64,000 nt of DNA, from positions 62,001 to 126,000 of the forward strand of contig JACKBN010000009.1 of assembly GCA_020634565.1 (NCBI GenBank), written 5' to 3'. Source of the stretch: Ardenticatenaceae bacterium. Lineage in GTDB: Bacteria; Chloroflexota; Anaerolineae; Promineifilales; Promineifilaceae. Within the stretch, counting starts at the first letter, position 1; the number at the start of each line of letters is the position of its first letter. Below, one piece after another: positions 8,774 through 17,886 of this stretch. The position numbers and the translations under genes are program-made. The notes under the pieces are model-generated. The model was not told the origin of the DNA. It saw nothing but the letters and a program-made list of their open reading frames with translations, and searched no databases.

Positions 8774-10825
8774 ATGGAATCCCACAATTTTAAATATCCC
8801 ACTGCGCACAAGGTAGATGTTGTCGATAATTATCACGGTACGGCCGTTCCCGACCCATACCGCTGGCTAGAAAACCCCGAAGACCCAGCCACCATTGCCT
8901 GGGTGGAGGCCGAAAATGAACTCACTCAAAGCATTATGGCGGAACTGCCCGTGCACGAGCAGTTTAAAGAGCGGCTAACAGCGCTGTGGAACTACCCCAA
9001 AACCAGCGTGCCGCGCCACAAAGGTGACAATTATTTTGTGCAGAAAAACGACGGCCTGCAAAACCAGTCAATCCTGTACAAGCAAACCAGCCTCGACGCA
9101 CCGCTGGAGCAGGTCATCGACCCCAACACGCTCAGCGACGACGGCACCATCGCCCTGATCAGCCAGAGCTACAGCAAAGACGGCCGTTTCCTGGCCTACT
9201 CCCTCTCCCAAAGCGGGTCCGACTGGCAAACCATCCACATCCGCGATTTAGAAAGCAACGAAGACCGCCCCGAAGTGCTGCGCTGGGCCAAGTTCACCAA
9301 CGCCGCCTGGCTGCCCGATGGCTCCGGCTTTTTCTATGCCCGCTATCCGAACCCGGAAGAAATGCCCGACGCGCCGCCCAGCACCAACCAGCAAATCTTC
9401 TTCCACAAGCTGGGCACCCCACAAAGCGCCGACAAGATCGTTTTTGCCCGCCCCGATGCGCCCAATTTGGGCTTTCACCCGCACGTCACCAAAGACGGCC
9501 GTTACCTCACCCTGCACGTTTGGGATGGCACCGACCGCCGCAACCGCTTCTACTACCGTCCGCTGGACGAGGAAGCGTTCATCTACCTGCTCGACGAAAT
9601 GGACGCCAGCTACAACTTCCTGGGCAACGACGGCCCCAAATTTTATTTTCAGACGGATAATGGAGCCGATAACGGCCGTATCATCGCCATCAACCTCAAC
9701 AATCCGGACCCCGCCAATTGGCAAACCATCATCCCTGAAGGCGACGATGCGCTGGCTTTCAGCCTCATCGTCAACAACCAGTTTGTGCTTGGCATGCTGC
9801 ACCACGGGCACCACAAACTGCACCGTTATGGGCTCGATGGCACGCACCTCGGCGAAATCGAACTGCCCGTCCCCGGCACCATTTTTGATTTGTCCGGCGA
9901 ACGCGACCACACCGAACTGTTCATCCAGTTTCAATCCTTCACCTACCCGCCCACCATCCTGCGCTACGATTTCACCACCGACGAACTGACCATCCTCGAC
10001 CAGCCCCAGCTCGATTTTGATCCCGACGCCTACGAAACGACGCAAGTCTTCTACCCCTCCAAAGATGGCACCCAGGTGCCGCTCTTCATCACCCACAAAA
10101 AAGGCATCACGCTCGATGGGCAAAACCCGACGCTGCTCTACGGCTACGGCGGCTTCAACATCTCCATGACACCCATCTTCTCCCCAACCCGGCTGGCTTG
10201 GCTGGAGCGTGGTGGCGTCTATGCGCAAGCCTGCCTGCGTGGCGGCACCGAGTACGGCGAGGCGTGGCATCAGGCAGGCATGTTAGAAAACAAGCAAAAC
10301 GTGTTTGATGATTTCATTGCCGCCGGGGAGTGGCTCATCGCCAATGGTTATACGAATAACAAGAAACTAGCCATCGAGGGACGCAGCAACGGCGGACTGC
10401 TGGTAGCCGCCTGCATGTTGCAGCGCCCCGATCTGTTTGGCGCGGTGCACTGCGGCGTGCCGGTGATCGACATGCTGCGCTACCATAAATTTAGTGCCGG
10501 TCGCTACTGGATTCCCGAATATGGCAACGCGGAGGAAAATCCGGAACATTTCAAGTTCATGATGGCTTACTCCCCCCTACACAACGTCCAGCCAGACCGC
10601 ACCTACCCGCCTCTGCTCATCACCACTGCCGACACGGACGACCGCGTCGTACCCATGCACTCGAAGAAGTTTGCGGCGACGTTACAGGCAGCGGATAACG
10701 GCCGTAATCCCCTCCTCATCCGCATAGAAACCCGCGCCGGGCACGGCCTGGGCAAGCCCACCGCCAAGCTCATCGAAGAATCCACTGACATCTACAGCTT
10801 CCTCTGGACAATGTTGAACCGCTAA
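8774..10825 (+). CDS. Prolyl oligopeptidase family serine peptidase (S9A)
   Basis: This 683-aa protein is the length of a classical prolyl oligopeptidase, a cytosolic enzyme that cuts short peptides after proline. Seen: an N-terminal segment with the family phrase DPYRWLE, a seven-bladed propeller (about 70-410), and an alpha/beta-hydrolase domain with nucleophile Ser538 in GRSNGGLL, Asp622 in TADTDDRVVP and His657 in RAGHGLGKP. The oxyanion phrase GYGGFN is present. GAAGGAGC precedes the ATG. No signal peptide is seen, so it should be cytoplasmic. Confidence 0.96.
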   Translation: MESHNFKYPTAHKVDVVDNYHGTAVPDPYRWLENPEDPATIAWVEAENELTQSIMAELPVHEQFKERLTALWNYPKTSVPRHKGDNYFVQKNDGLQNQSILYKQTSLDAPLEQVIDPNTLSDDGTIALISQSYSKDGRFLAYSLSQSGSDWQTIHIRDLESNEDRPEVLRWAKFTNAAWLPDGSGFFYARYPNPEEMPDAPPSTNQQIFFHKLGTPQSADKIVFARPDAPNLGFHPHVTKDGRYLTLHVWDGTDRRNRFYYRPLDEEAFIYLLDEMDASYNFLGNDGPKFYFQTDNGADNGRIIAINLNNPDPANWQTIIPEGDDALAFSLIVNNQFVLGMLHHGHHKLHRYGLDGTHLGEIELPVPGTIFDLSGERDHTELFIQFQSFTYPPTILRYDFTTDELTILDQPQLDFDPDAYETTQVFYPSKDGTQVPLFITHKKGITLDGQNPTLLYGYGGFNISMTPIFSPTRLAWLERGGVYAQACLRGGTEYGEAWHQAGMLENKQNVFDDFIAAGEWLIANGYTNNKKLAIEGRSNGGLLVAACMLQRPDLFGAVHCGVPVIDMLRYHKFSAGRYWIPEYGNAEENPEHFKFMMAYSPLHNVQPDRTYPPLLITTADTDDRVVPMHSKKFAATLQAADNGRNPLLIRIETRAGHGLGKPTAKLIEESTDIYSFLWTMLNR

Positions 10826-10827
10826 CC

Positions 10828-10888
10828 AGATTGGACCAATTTGCCTGAAAATTTTGTGTGTAGCGAGGTAATGAAATTGGTCCAATCT
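10828..10888. repeat. 61-bp ATTGGACCAAT inverted-repeat element, copy 1
   Basis: AGATTGGACCAATTT (10828-10842) and AAATTGGTCCAATCT (10874-10888) are perfectly complementary 15-bp arms around 31 nt. Each arm also contains its own palindrome ATTGG(A/T)CCAAT. It sits directly after the oligopeptidase stop. Close copies lie at 12747 and 62896, and a diverged one at 12125. Confidence 0.85.
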
Positions 10889-10897
10889 CTACACCAA

Positions 10898-10928
10898 TTT
10901 CCCCGGAAACTCGGAGTTTCCGGGGAAA
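10898..10928. terminator. Strong bidirectional hairpin
   Basis: TTTCCCCGGAAACTC (10898-10912) and its exact complement (10914-10928) form a near-perfect 31-nt palindrome between the convergent oligopeptidase and DMT-transporter genes. It most likely ends transcription from both sides, although no long T tract follows. Confidence 0.7.
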
Positions 10929-10930
10929 TG

Positions 10931-11848
10931 TTAGCTCTTCCTCACCCTCCTCCTACCTAGCTGTACCAACAAAGCGCCCACGATGGCCACGACTAGGCCA
11001 AGCACCTGACGGCCGTTCAGCCTTTCCCCCAAAAATATCACCGCCAAAATGGGAATCTGCACCGCCATGGTATTGTTGATGATGCTCGACTCCATCGCCG
11101 AAAGGGTGCGTAGGGAATGGTTCCACAGCGTGAAGGCAACGGCGGTGTTCACCAGCGCCAGCCAGCCAATAATCGCCCAGCTTTGCCAACTCAGTGTCGG
11201 CAATCCTTGCGTACCCAAACCGGCAATGAGCAAAATCGCCGACCCAATCCCCATGCTGACGGTGGTGACGGTTAGCGGCCGTAAATGCCCCTTGCGATTG
11301 ATTGATCGCCCCAAAACGGCCGAACCCGCATTGGCAAGTACCCCAACCGCCACCGCCACAAACCCAATCAGCTGCGCCTGGGGAATTTGCACCGGATAAA
11401 AGTAAAGCAGCCCGCCAGCCAAGGCCACAAAGATGCCGAGCCACTGCCACAAAGACGGCCGTTCCCCTAACAGCCCCAGCCCCAACAGTGCCACCACCAC
11501 CGAGGTGAAGCCCAGCATCACGTTCACCGTCACCGCAGGCAGGTAAGCCAGGCCAACAAACTGTGTCCCTTGCGTGACGGCGTAGTAAATGATGCCCAAT
11601 GCCACCAGCCGCAGCCAGCCAGGTCGGTTCAGCTGCCGCACTTCGGCCACGCCGCCGCCGCGCCAAAAGAAGGGCAGCAGGCACAAAAATGCCAGCCCGT
11701 AGCGCAACCCGGCAAACGTCAGCGGGGGAATGTCTTGCAGCCCGATTTTGATGAGAACCCAGGAAGTTGACCAGAGAAAAGTGACGAAAAGGGCCTGAAG
11801 AACGGCCGTACCGTGAGGGGAACGCTGCCAACCAATCAAACGAAACAT
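10931..11848 (-). CDS. EamA/DMT-family transporter
   Basis: This is a 305-aa inner-membrane exporter of the drug/metabolite superfamily, with ten predicted helices arranged as two five-helix EamA repeats. Seen: the N-terminal phrase FLWSTSWVLIKIGL, and the helix ends GLAYLPAV and LLGERPSLWQW in repeat 1 mirrored by FLGERLNGRQVLG in repeat 2. The ATG at 11848 has GGAGGT close upstream; a longer in-frame extension runs into intergenic repeat sequence and is not used. Substrate unknown. Confidence 0.9.
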   Translation of the reverse strand: MFRLIGWQRSPHGTAVLQALFVTFLWSTSWVLIKIGLQDIPPLTFAGLRYGLAFLCLLPFFWRGGGVAEVRQLNRPGWLRLVALGIIYYAVTQGTQFVGLAYLPAVTVNVMLGFTSVVVALLGLGLLGERPSLWQWLGIFVALAGGLLYFYPVQIPQAQLIGFVAVAVGVLANAGSAVLGRSINRKGHLRPLTVTTVSMGIGSAILLIAGLGTQGLPTLSWQSWAIIGWLALVNTAVAFTLWNHSLRTLSAMESSIINNTMAVQIPILAVIFLGERLNGRQVLGLVVAIVGALLVQLGRRRVRKS

Positions 11849-11956
11849 GAAAACACCTCCAAGGAATGCGTGAACAGCACAAGCGCAACGCTCGTTTGCG
11901 CCCATGCCAACCGCAATCCCCAAGGCTTTTCGTCCGTCCAGATGCTGCCGTAAGAA

Positions 11957-12016
11957 CTTTTTGCCACAGAGATAAGAGGAAAACCTCATAACTCTCTGTG
12001 CCCTCTGTGGCCAAAA
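11957..12016. repeat. CACAGAG-type intergenic hairpin
   Basis: TTTTTGCCACAGAG pairs with CTCTGTGGCCAAAA across a loop that contains a second GAGG/CTCT pairing. It belongs to the same phrase family as the hairpins at 37264 and 46005. Confidence 0.6.
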
Positions 12017-12124
12017 TTACGGTTTATGCGGCGCTCGGACCAGCCAGCGAATTGCTGCGGAACCCTAGCCGCCATTGTTGGTTGGTAAATTTAAATTGAT
12101 TGCAGGCATTGTACCTGCTGGGCC

Positions 12125-12185
12125 AGATTGCTCCAATCTTCTTTGAAATCAGGCTGGCATCAGCCGCGAAAGATTGGACCAATCT
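12125..12185. repeat. 61-bp inverted-repeat element, diverged copy
   Basis: AGATTGCTCCAATCT (12125-12139) pairs with AGATTGGACCAATCT (12171-12185) with one mismatch. It has the same 61-bp span as the other copies. Confidence 0.7.
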
Positions 12186-12190
12186 GTAGC

Positions 12191-12219
12191 GGTGGTGTAA
12201 CGGCCGTTACCTCACCACC
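12191..12219. terminator. Hairpin with ACGGCCGT core downstream of feoA
   Basis: GGTGGTG and CACCACC flank the palindrome TAACGGCCGTTA. It lies about 55 nt past the feoA stop on the minus strand and may end the feo transcript. The T tract is weak. Confidence 0.4.
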
Positions 12220-12272
12220 GTCTCCGCCATCAAGTCAAGGTGTATGTTTAAGGAATTGATAGGTTGTGACGT

Positions 12273-12506
12273 CTACCGTTCGGCCAGAGGCTGAACGATG
12301 ATTTCACGTGCCACCGCATCGTCCAGGGAAAGCTGGGTTTCACCCACCCGCACCACAAAAGCGGGGCGGCGCTGCTGAAGTCGAATCAAGCTACCCGGCA
12401 CCAGCCCCAACGCCGACAGCTTATTCAGTCGCGACACATTTTGGGTGTCAATGGCGGTTACCTGGGCCACATCGCCCGGTTGGAGGGAGTCGAGGGATGT
12501 TTTCAT
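12273..12506 (-). CDS. feoA: FeoA, ferrous iron transport accessory protein
   Basis: This is a 77-aa SH3-like FeoA protein, a cytoplasmic partner of the FeoB iron channel. Seen: the ordered phrases LQPGDVAQVTAID, RLNKLSALGLVPGS and AREIIVQP typical of the domain. The start at 12506 is chosen because its ATG overlaps the stop of the upstream Cys-rich gene as ATGA, a sign of translational coupling; a longer frame to 12551 would overlap that gene. It is the last gene of the feo operon. Confidence 0.9.
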   Translation of the reverse strand: MKTSLDSLQPGDVAQVTAIDTQNVSRLNKLSALGLVPGSLIRLQQRRPAFVVRVGETQLSLDDAVAREIIVQPLAER

Positions 12507-12715
12507 GAGGATGATTGGGTTGTGGACGGCCGTTTCACCCACCGTCCCCATAATTTTTCAACAAACTGCACGGTGGCCGACTGCTTTTCATCGACCACCT
12601 GGTAGCCGCAGTTGGGGCAGCAAATCACGGCACATTTTTCCGCCAGCGGGCAGCTGGAATGGCACACCAGCTGCGACGGATCGTATTCATAACCACAAAG
12701 CGCACATTGTTGCAT
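12503..12715 (-). CDS. Cys-rich mini-protein of the feo operon
   Basis: This 70-aa protein has eight Cys in its first 36 residues (C4, C7, C18, C22, C28, C32, C33, C36), grouped as CxxC, CxxxC and CCPNC. That pattern suggests a zinc ribbon or an iron-sulfur site. The C-terminal half has no Cys and is basic/Ser-rich. It lies between feoB and feoA and overlaps feoA by ATGA. In other bacteria the third feo gene is FeoC, a winged-helix protein with or without a cluster; this one does not look like a winged helix. A role in Feo assembly or redox sensing is inferred from position only. Confidence 0.75.
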   Translation of the reverse strand: MQQCALCGYEYDPSQLVCHSSCPLAEKCAVICCPNCGYQVVDEKQSATVQFVEKLWGRWVKRPSTTQSSS

Positions 12716-12746
12716 GTTGCTTTCCCTATTTCCTAAAGACTTACGC

Positions 12747-12808
12747 AGATTGGACCAATTTCAGCTGAGAATAGTTCAAATAACTTTACAATTAAATTGG
12801 TCCAATCT
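12747..12808. repeat. 62-bp ATTGGACCAAT inverted-repeat element, copy 2
   Basis: Perfect 15-bp arms lie at 12747-12761 and 12794-12808. The element lies inside the feo operon between feoB and the Cys-rich gene. Its flanks TTACG and CGTAA add an outer pairing, also partly present at the copy near 62896. Confidence 0.85.
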
Positions 12809-12835
12809 TTTCGCTAATTACGTAACTGCTATTTC

Positions 12836-14845
12836 CTAAAACTGAATGCCAAAGAGGCGCAGCAGCCAATTCATCAAGCCGCCCACCAAAAAGGCAAAGG
12901 GGAACACAAAAGCCGCCACGCCCAGCGCCGTACGCTTGCCGTGCTCCCGAATGATCATCAATACATTGGCAATGCAGGGGATAAACAGCGTAATGACCAC
13001 CAGGCTCACCACCATCTGGTTGCCCGTGAGCAAACCCTGCCGCGCCAGACCAAACAAGCCAGCAGCACCAAAATCGCGCCGGAAAAAGCCGATTAAAAAG
13101 ACGCTAGCCGTCTCGGCGGGCAATCCCAGCAGACCTTCAACCACCGGTGCCAGCAGCCGCTCCAGCTGCACCATCAGGCCCAATTTATCCAGCACAAACA
13201 GCAGTGCCGTGCCCGCAATGAACAGCGGCAGCACCTCTTTAAGATACCACTCTACCCGCGCCACCGTCTTCACGGCAATGGCTTTGAGGCGAGGCTGCCG
13301 CACGGGAGGCAGCTCCAAAATAAAGTCGGAAGATTCACCGGGCAGCAGCTTTGCCGCCAACCAGCCGACGGCAAACAGCGTGAACAACACCACACTCAGC
13401 CAGGCAATGACGCCGGAGCCGGAAAGGATGGCCACCATGCCCAGCAGCACGCCCAACTGAGCCGAACAAGGCACACCCAACGCCAGCAGCAGTGTCACTT
13501 GCAAGCGCTCTTTGCGGGTTTCCAAAATGCGGGTGGTCAGTGTGGCCATCGTGTCGCAGCCGAGGCCCAGCACCATGGGCAAAACAGCCTTACCATTAAG
13601 CCCCATCGCCTTAAACGGCCGATTTGCCATCACGGCCAAACGCGCCAGGTAGCCGGAATCTTCCAGCAAGCTAAACGCCAGAAAGAAGGTAAATACAATG
13701 GGCAGCACAATGGCGATGCTGTAGGAAAGGGCCATCGTAATCAGGCCATATTCGCCCACAAGAAAATCGCGCAGGAACTGCCAGGGCAGCAGTTCGGCGG
13801 CCCGCACGGCCAGCGGATTGATCCATTCGCCAAAGAAAACGCTCTCCAGCCAATCAACCATCACGCCTGCGCCGAGGTTGCCCACAAAATAGTAAAGCGC
13901 CAGCAAAACGGCCGCTAAGAAAAACCAGCCCCACACCGGATGCACCATCAGGCGATCCAGCTTTTCCAGAACGGTGGGCGGGCGCTCATCCGTCGCCTGC
14001 CACACCTGAGCCAGCAAGCAATCGGCGCAGCGCAGCCGCTGCTGGGTGATGATGTAACCAAGCGGCTGGTCGTACTGGCTGGCCGTCGCGGCCACGATTG
14101 TTTCGATTTGCTCTAAAAGGGATTGCCACAAAACTGGATTGACGTCACTGGTTTGCAGGGCGTGGTTGGCTGGGCCAGAATCGTTGGCCAGCAGCGCTAA
14201 CGCGATGGCGCGCTTGCCCGTCCAGCTTTCGGGGAGGTATTGGGCGATTTGGGAAACGGCCGTTTCAATCGCACCTTCATACCGGGGACAGTAACTCACC
14301 GGACGCGGCGCCACCAAACAGTTGCGCAGTTCTTCAAGCCCCTTGCCAGCCGTAGCCACCGTCGGCACCACCTCGGCGCCTAAAATTTGGGAAAGCCGCC
14401 GCGAATCCACAGAAATGCCCAGCGCTTTGGCCTCGTCAGCCATGTTGAGCGCCAGCACAAACGGTTTTTCATACTCTGCTAGCTGAAAGGTGAGCAGCAG
14501 CGCGCGCCGCAAATTTTTCGTATCCGCCACTTGCAGCACCGCCCACGGCGCAGCGGAGAGCAGCATGTCGCGCGTCACCAGCTCGTCTTCAGAGTTGGGC
14601 AGCAAGCTTTGCACGCCGGGCGTGTCAATCAGCACCATGTCGGTTTGAGCCAGTTTAAGCTGCCCCTGGGTTACTTCCACGGTCGTGCCGGGATAATTGG
14701 AGATGTCTACACGATGACCAGTAAATTGAGAGAAAAGTGCAGATTTGCCTACGTTGGGGTTGCCTACCAAAATGACGGGACGGCCGTTATCTAATGAAAC
14801 CTTTGGCGCAGGACGATGACAATTGACACCACATTGATCTACCAC
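12836..14845 (-). CDS. feoB: FeoB ferrous iron transporter
   Basis: This 669-aa protein couples a cytoplasmic G domain to a membrane Fe(II) channel. Seen: G1 GNPNVGKS near residue 28, G3 DTPG, G4 NMAD near 135, two Gate motifs including GLGCDTMATLTTRI and CIANVLMIIREHG, and about 8-10 membrane helices. It is a little shorter than the E. coli protein, as in many non-proteobacteria. The start is GTG at 14845, with AAAAGGAG about 10 nt upstream. Short Cys/His residues (C5, C9, H10) precede the G domain. It heads the feo operon. Confidence 0.95.
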   Translation of the reverse strand: MVDQCGVNCHRPAPKVSLDNGRPVILVGNPNVGKSALFSQFTGHRVDISNYPGTTVEVTQGQLKLAQTDMVLIDTPGVQSLLPNSEDELVTRDMLLSAAPWAVLQVADTKNLRRALLLTFQLAEYEKPFVLALNMADEAKALGISVDSRRLSQILGAEVVPTVATAGKGLEELRNCLVAPRPVSYCPRYEGAIETAVSQIAQYLPESWTGKRAIALALLANDSGPANHALQTSDVNPVLWQSLLEQIETIVAATASQYDQPLGYIITQQRLRCADCLLAQVWQATDERPPTVLEKLDRLMVHPVWGWFFLAAVLLALYYFVGNLGAGVMVDWLESVFFGEWINPLAVRAAELLPWQFLRDFLVGEYGLITMALSYSIAIVLPIVFTFFLAFSLLEDSGYLARLAVMANRPFKAMGLNGKAVLPMVLGLGCDTMATLTTRILETRKERLQVTLLLALGVPCSAQLGVLLGMVAILSGSGVIAWLSVVLFTLFAVGWLAAKLLPGESSDFILELPPVRQPRLKAIAVKTVARVEWYLKEVLPLFIAGTALLFVLDKLGLMVQLERLLAPVVEGLLGLPAETASVFLIGFFRRDFGAAGLFGLARQGLLTGNQMVVSLVVITLFIPCIANVLMIIREHGKRTALGVAAFVFPFAFLVGGLMNWLLRLFGIQF

Positions 14846-14914
14846 TTCTACAGGACTCCTTTTCTTAACTGGGCTCTATTCTAGACATCTTTAGTCCATA
14901 ACCTCAGGGCCGAT

Positions 14915-14934
14915 TGTCATTTTTTTTGATGACA
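14915..14934. promoter_or_regulatory. Short dyad upstream of feoB
   Basis: TGTCAT and ATGACA are separated by 8 nt, in the divergent region between feoB and the LLM oxidoreductase gene. It could be an operator for an iron regulator, but it does not match a Fur or DtxR consensus well. No promoter is convincing here. Confidence 0.25.
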
Positions 14935-15059
14935 TTGCTCAAAGAAAAGGCTGCTTGCCATTCCGCGCCGGAAAGATTACAACTGACAGGCAGCGACGAC
15001 AAGCCATGTAAATGTCAGTCGTTGGCCTCAGAAAGAGATATACACGTTAGGAGAAATTG

Positions 15060-15923
15060 ATGAAAATTGGCCTTGTTTTCCCCCAAACTGAATTTGGCAA
15101 TGATACGGTCGCCCTGCGCGATTACACGCAAACGGCCGAATCGCTCGGCTTTACCCACGTGCTGGCCTATGACCACGTTCTGGGTGCCAATCCCAACCGC
15201 CCCGGTGGCTGGAACGGCCCGTACACCTACCAAACCGCTTTTCATGAGGTGTTTGTGCTGTTCAGCTTCATGGCAGCGCTCACCACCAAGCTAGAATTCA
15301 TCACCGGCATTCTCATCCTGCCGCAGCGAGATACCTCCCTGGTGGCCAAGCAGGCGGCCAGTTTGGATGTGTTGAGCAACGGCCGTTTCCGGCTGGGCAT
15401 CGGCGTCGGCTGGAACAAAGTCGAGATGGAAGCGCTGGGCTATGATTTTCACACGCGCGGGCAGCGCGTCGAAGAGCAAATTGACGTGCTAAAGCTGCTG
15501 TTCACGCAGGAATTGGTCACCTTCAAAGGGGAATGGCACGATTTGCCCGACGTGGGCCTCAATCCCCTGCCGGTACAGCGTCCCATTCCCATCTGGTTGG
15601 GTGGTCATGCCGATGTGGTTTTGCAGCGCATCGCCCGCAAGGGAGACGGCTGGCTGCCCGGCTACCGCACGGCTGAGGCGGCCAAAGAATCATTAGACAA
15701 ACTTGCAGGCTATTTGGTGGAAAACGGCCGTTCCCTCAGCGACATTGGCCTGGAACCCCGACTCCATTACCAAGATGGTCCCGAAGCATGGCAAAATTAC
15801 CTGCAAGGCTGGCAGGCTGCGGGCGCTACGCATCTTTCTTTCAACACAATGGGGGTTGGCTTCGACACGCCACAAAAGCATCTTCAGGCCGTTGAAGAAT
15901 TTGCCAAGGTGATTGGCCTCTAA
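15060..15923 (+). CDS. LLM-class (luciferase-like) F420-dependent oxidoreductase
   Basis: This 287-aa TIM-barrel protein is of the bacterial luciferase-like monooxygenase class. Seen: the N-terminal strand KIGLVFPQTEFG, AESLGFTHVLAYDHV, the phrase KQAASLDVLSNGRFRLGIGVGWN characteristic of the F420-type branch (TIGR03619-like), and PIPIWLGGH. The ATG at 15060 follows AGGAGAAATTG. F420 rather than FMN is inferred from the subfamily phrases. The substrate is unknown. Confidence 0.9.
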   Translation: MKIGLVFPQTEFGNDTVALRDYTQTAESLGFTHVLAYDHVLGANPNRPGGWNGPYTYQTAFHEVFVLFSFMAALTTKLEFITGILILPQRDTSLVAKQAASLDVLSNGRFRLGIGVGWNKVEMEALGYDFHTRGQRVEEQIDVLKLLFTQELVTFKGEWHDLPDVGLNPLPVQRPIPIWLGGHADVVLQRIARKGDGWLPGYRTAEAAKESLDKLAGYLVENGRSLSDIGLEPRLHYQDGPEAWQNYLQGWQAAGATHLSFNTMGVGFDTPQKHLQAVEEFAKVIGL

Positions 15924-15945
15924 TTTTAACAAGCTGCCGGGAAAA

Positions 15946-16356
15946 TTATGCTTCGATCTTGTCCTTGGGGACCACAGAGGTGTGGTTACTTTCTGCCAAA
16001 ACTTCGGTGATGTTGCGCGTTAATTCATCCAGCCCGGTTGGTTTCACCATATACCGATTGGCCCCGGCGTTCAGCCCTTCCTGAATGGCTTCATGATGCG
16101 CCTTGCCGCTAAGCATGATGATGGGCAACGTGGCCGTCGCCTCATCTCCCCGCAGATGGCGACACAGCGTCAGCCCATCCATGCGCGGCATCATCACGTC
16201 CAGTATCAAAATGTCGGGTTGGTATTCCGAGATTTTTTCCAGGGCTTCCAGGCCATCCTGGGCCATGTAAGATTGGTAGCCCATCATCGACAGCATAGTG
16301 GTGAGTAACTGTCGTATGTCGTATTCATCGTCCACAACCAGGACTGAGCAATTCAT
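15946..16356 (-). CDS. Stand-alone receiver (CheY-like) response regulator
   Basis: This is a 136-aa single-domain receiver without an output domain. Seen: the acidic pair in VVDDEYD, phospho-acceptor Asp in ILILDVMMPRMDG, Ser in MLSGK and Lys in YMVKP. The ATG at 16356 follows TTGGAGAAG; a TTG 12 nt upstream is less likely. It would act by protein contact, for example with a hybrid kinase. No kinase gene is adjacent; one lies far away at 51.7 kb. Confidence 0.9.
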   Translation of the reverse strand: MNCSVLVVDDEYDIRQLLTTMLSMMGYQSYMAQDGLEALEKISEYQPDILILDVMMPRMDGLTLCRHLRGDEATATLPIIMLSGKAHHEAIQEGLNAGANRYMVKPTGLDELTRNITEVLAESNHTSVVPKDKIEA

Positions 16357-16607
16357 CTTCTTCTCCAAAAATCATCGTGGAGTACCCTGTCACTGCTTGG
16401 GGATCGGTTTTGTTGTTTTGGGATTTTGCCAGTTGAAAACTGCTCTGGACAGAGTCTAATTGAGCTTATTAAATAGTACTTACGGCCTATATTACGAGTC
16501 TGGCGAATAAACTTTGTGAAAAATTCGTAGTGAACTTTCGAGAGACGGCCGTTCAACGGTAAAATGAGCTTTCTAATTCAATTTCGGGAACAAAATAGAG
16601 GATTCGT

Positions 16608-17852
16608 ATGGAAATTTTAGGTGGCCCCCTTTTTGGCGTTGCTGGAGCCGGTGAATCGCACGGCCCCGGCGTTACCACCATTGTTTTTGGCTGTCCCCCC
16701 GGCCTTCAGCTGAGCCGCAGCCAGATTCAAGCCTATTTAGATCAGCGGCGGCCCGGCAGCAACCGGCACGGCACCCCCCGCAACGAAAAAGACAAAGTGC
16801 TCCTGCTCTCCGGCCTTTACCAGGACGACCATGACGCGCTCACCAATGGACCAGCCATTGAGGCAACCGTCGAAGGCCTCACCTTTGCCACCACCGCCTA
16901 CGAAACCGGCTTTACCACCGGTGAACCGATTAGCGCCCTGGTGCTTTCTGCCGCCACCAAATCCGGCCACTACGATCAGTTTGCTGGACCCACCGGAGCG
17001 GTGCGCCCCGGCCACACGGACCTGGTAAAGTACCACAAGGCCAAAGGTCAGGTAGATATTCGCGGCGGCGGCCGTTCCAGCTATCGCAGCACCATTTCCG
17101 ACGTCATTGGCGGTTCGATTGCCCGCATCTTTTTGCAGGAAACCTTCGGTACGGTCATCCTTTCCTCCATTTGCCAGGTGGGACCGCTCAAAGCGGCACG
17201 CAGCCTCAACGATCATTTTACCGAGCTGCTGCAACAGGGTAGCCCCATCGCGGCTGAACAAATTCAGGCAGTTGAGGCGCAGCTAGCTCAGGCCGAAATT
17301 CACAGCCTGGACGCTGCTTTTGCCCATGAAGCAGGGGAGCTGATCAAGCAAACCCGCATTGATGGGGATTCGATTGGGGCCGCGGTGGAAATTGTGGCTA
17401 TCAACGTGCCCGCACTTGTGGGCGATCCACTGTACAACAGCCTGAAACTGCGGCTAATGGGCAGCCTCGGCGGCCTGCATGCGGCGCAATCATGCGAAAT
17501 TGGGGATGGCTTCCAGGTGGTCACCCGGCGCGGCAGCGAAAACAATGATCCCATCCGGCAAACTGGCTACCAGCGCAACTCCCACGGTGGCTTGATTGGC
17601 GGGGTAACCACGGGCATGCCGCTGGTCTGCCGCGTGGGCTTCAAGCCCACCTCTACCATCGTCAAACCACAGCAGTCAGTACAGAAAAATCTGGAAGAGA
17701 TCGATTTTCTGCTGGACAAAGGCCGTCACGACCCGTGCGTTGGGGTGCGGGCTGGGGTGACGCTGGAATCGCGGCTGGCCATTGAGCTGATGAACGCGGT
17801 TCTCATGCACCAGGCTCGCGCCGTGGACCCCGAACAGTTCAAACTGTTCTAA
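16608..17852 (+). CDS. aroC: Chorismate synthase
   Basis: This 414-aa enzyme makes chorismate from 5-enolpyruvylshikimate-3-phosphate with reduced FMN, the last shikimate step. Seen: GESHGPGVTTIVFGCPPGL at the N terminus, RRPGSNRHGTPRNEKD, the signature GGGRSSYRSTISDVIGG, the RRGSENNDPIR region and KPTSTIVKPQQSV. It is somewhat longer than the usual 350-390 aa because of an extra middle segment. The ATG follows AGAGGATTCGT. No other aro gene is adjacent. Confidence 0.96.
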   Translation: MEILGGPLFGVAGAGESHGPGVTTIVFGCPPGLQLSRSQIQAYLDQRRPGSNRHGTPRNEKDKVLLLSGLYQDDHDALTNGPAIEATVEGLTFATTAYETGFTTGEPISALVLSAATKSGHYDQFAGPTGAVRPGHTDLVKYHKAKGQVDIRGGGRSSYRSTISDVIGGSIARIFLQETFGTVILSSICQVGPLKAARSLNDHFTELLQQGSPIAAEQIQAVEAQLAQAEIHSLDAAFAHEAGELIKQTRIDGDSIGAAVEIVAINVPALVGDPLYNSLKLRLMGSLGGLHAAQSCEIGDGFQVVTRRGSENNDPIRQTGYQRNSHGGLIGGVTTGMPLVCRVGFKPTSTIVKPQQSVQKNLEEIDFLLDKGRHDPCVGVRAGVTLESRLAIELMNAVLMHQARAVDPEQFKLF

Positions 17853-17886
17853 CAAGCAGATGCAGCTTGGTCCTTGCTAAAAAAAA

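Larger units (their letters stand above)
11849..12272. other. 424-bp gene-free stretch made of hairpin repeats
   Basis: No convincing gene lies here. It contains a CACAGAG-type hairpin (11957-12016), a diverged ATTGGACCAAT element (12125-12185), and a hairpin at 12191-12219 with an ACGGCCGT core and GGTGGTG/CACCACC outer arms. Confidence 0.7.

Noticed and set aside
9248..10270. 340-codon open frame opposite the prolyl oligopeptidase
   Set aside because: It is antisense to an unmistakable gene, has no start signal and no family features; it reflects high G+C in codon position.
10953..12014. Second long frame on the same strand as the DMT transporter
   Set aside because: It is shifted by one base against a clear ten-helix transporter and runs through intergenic repeats.
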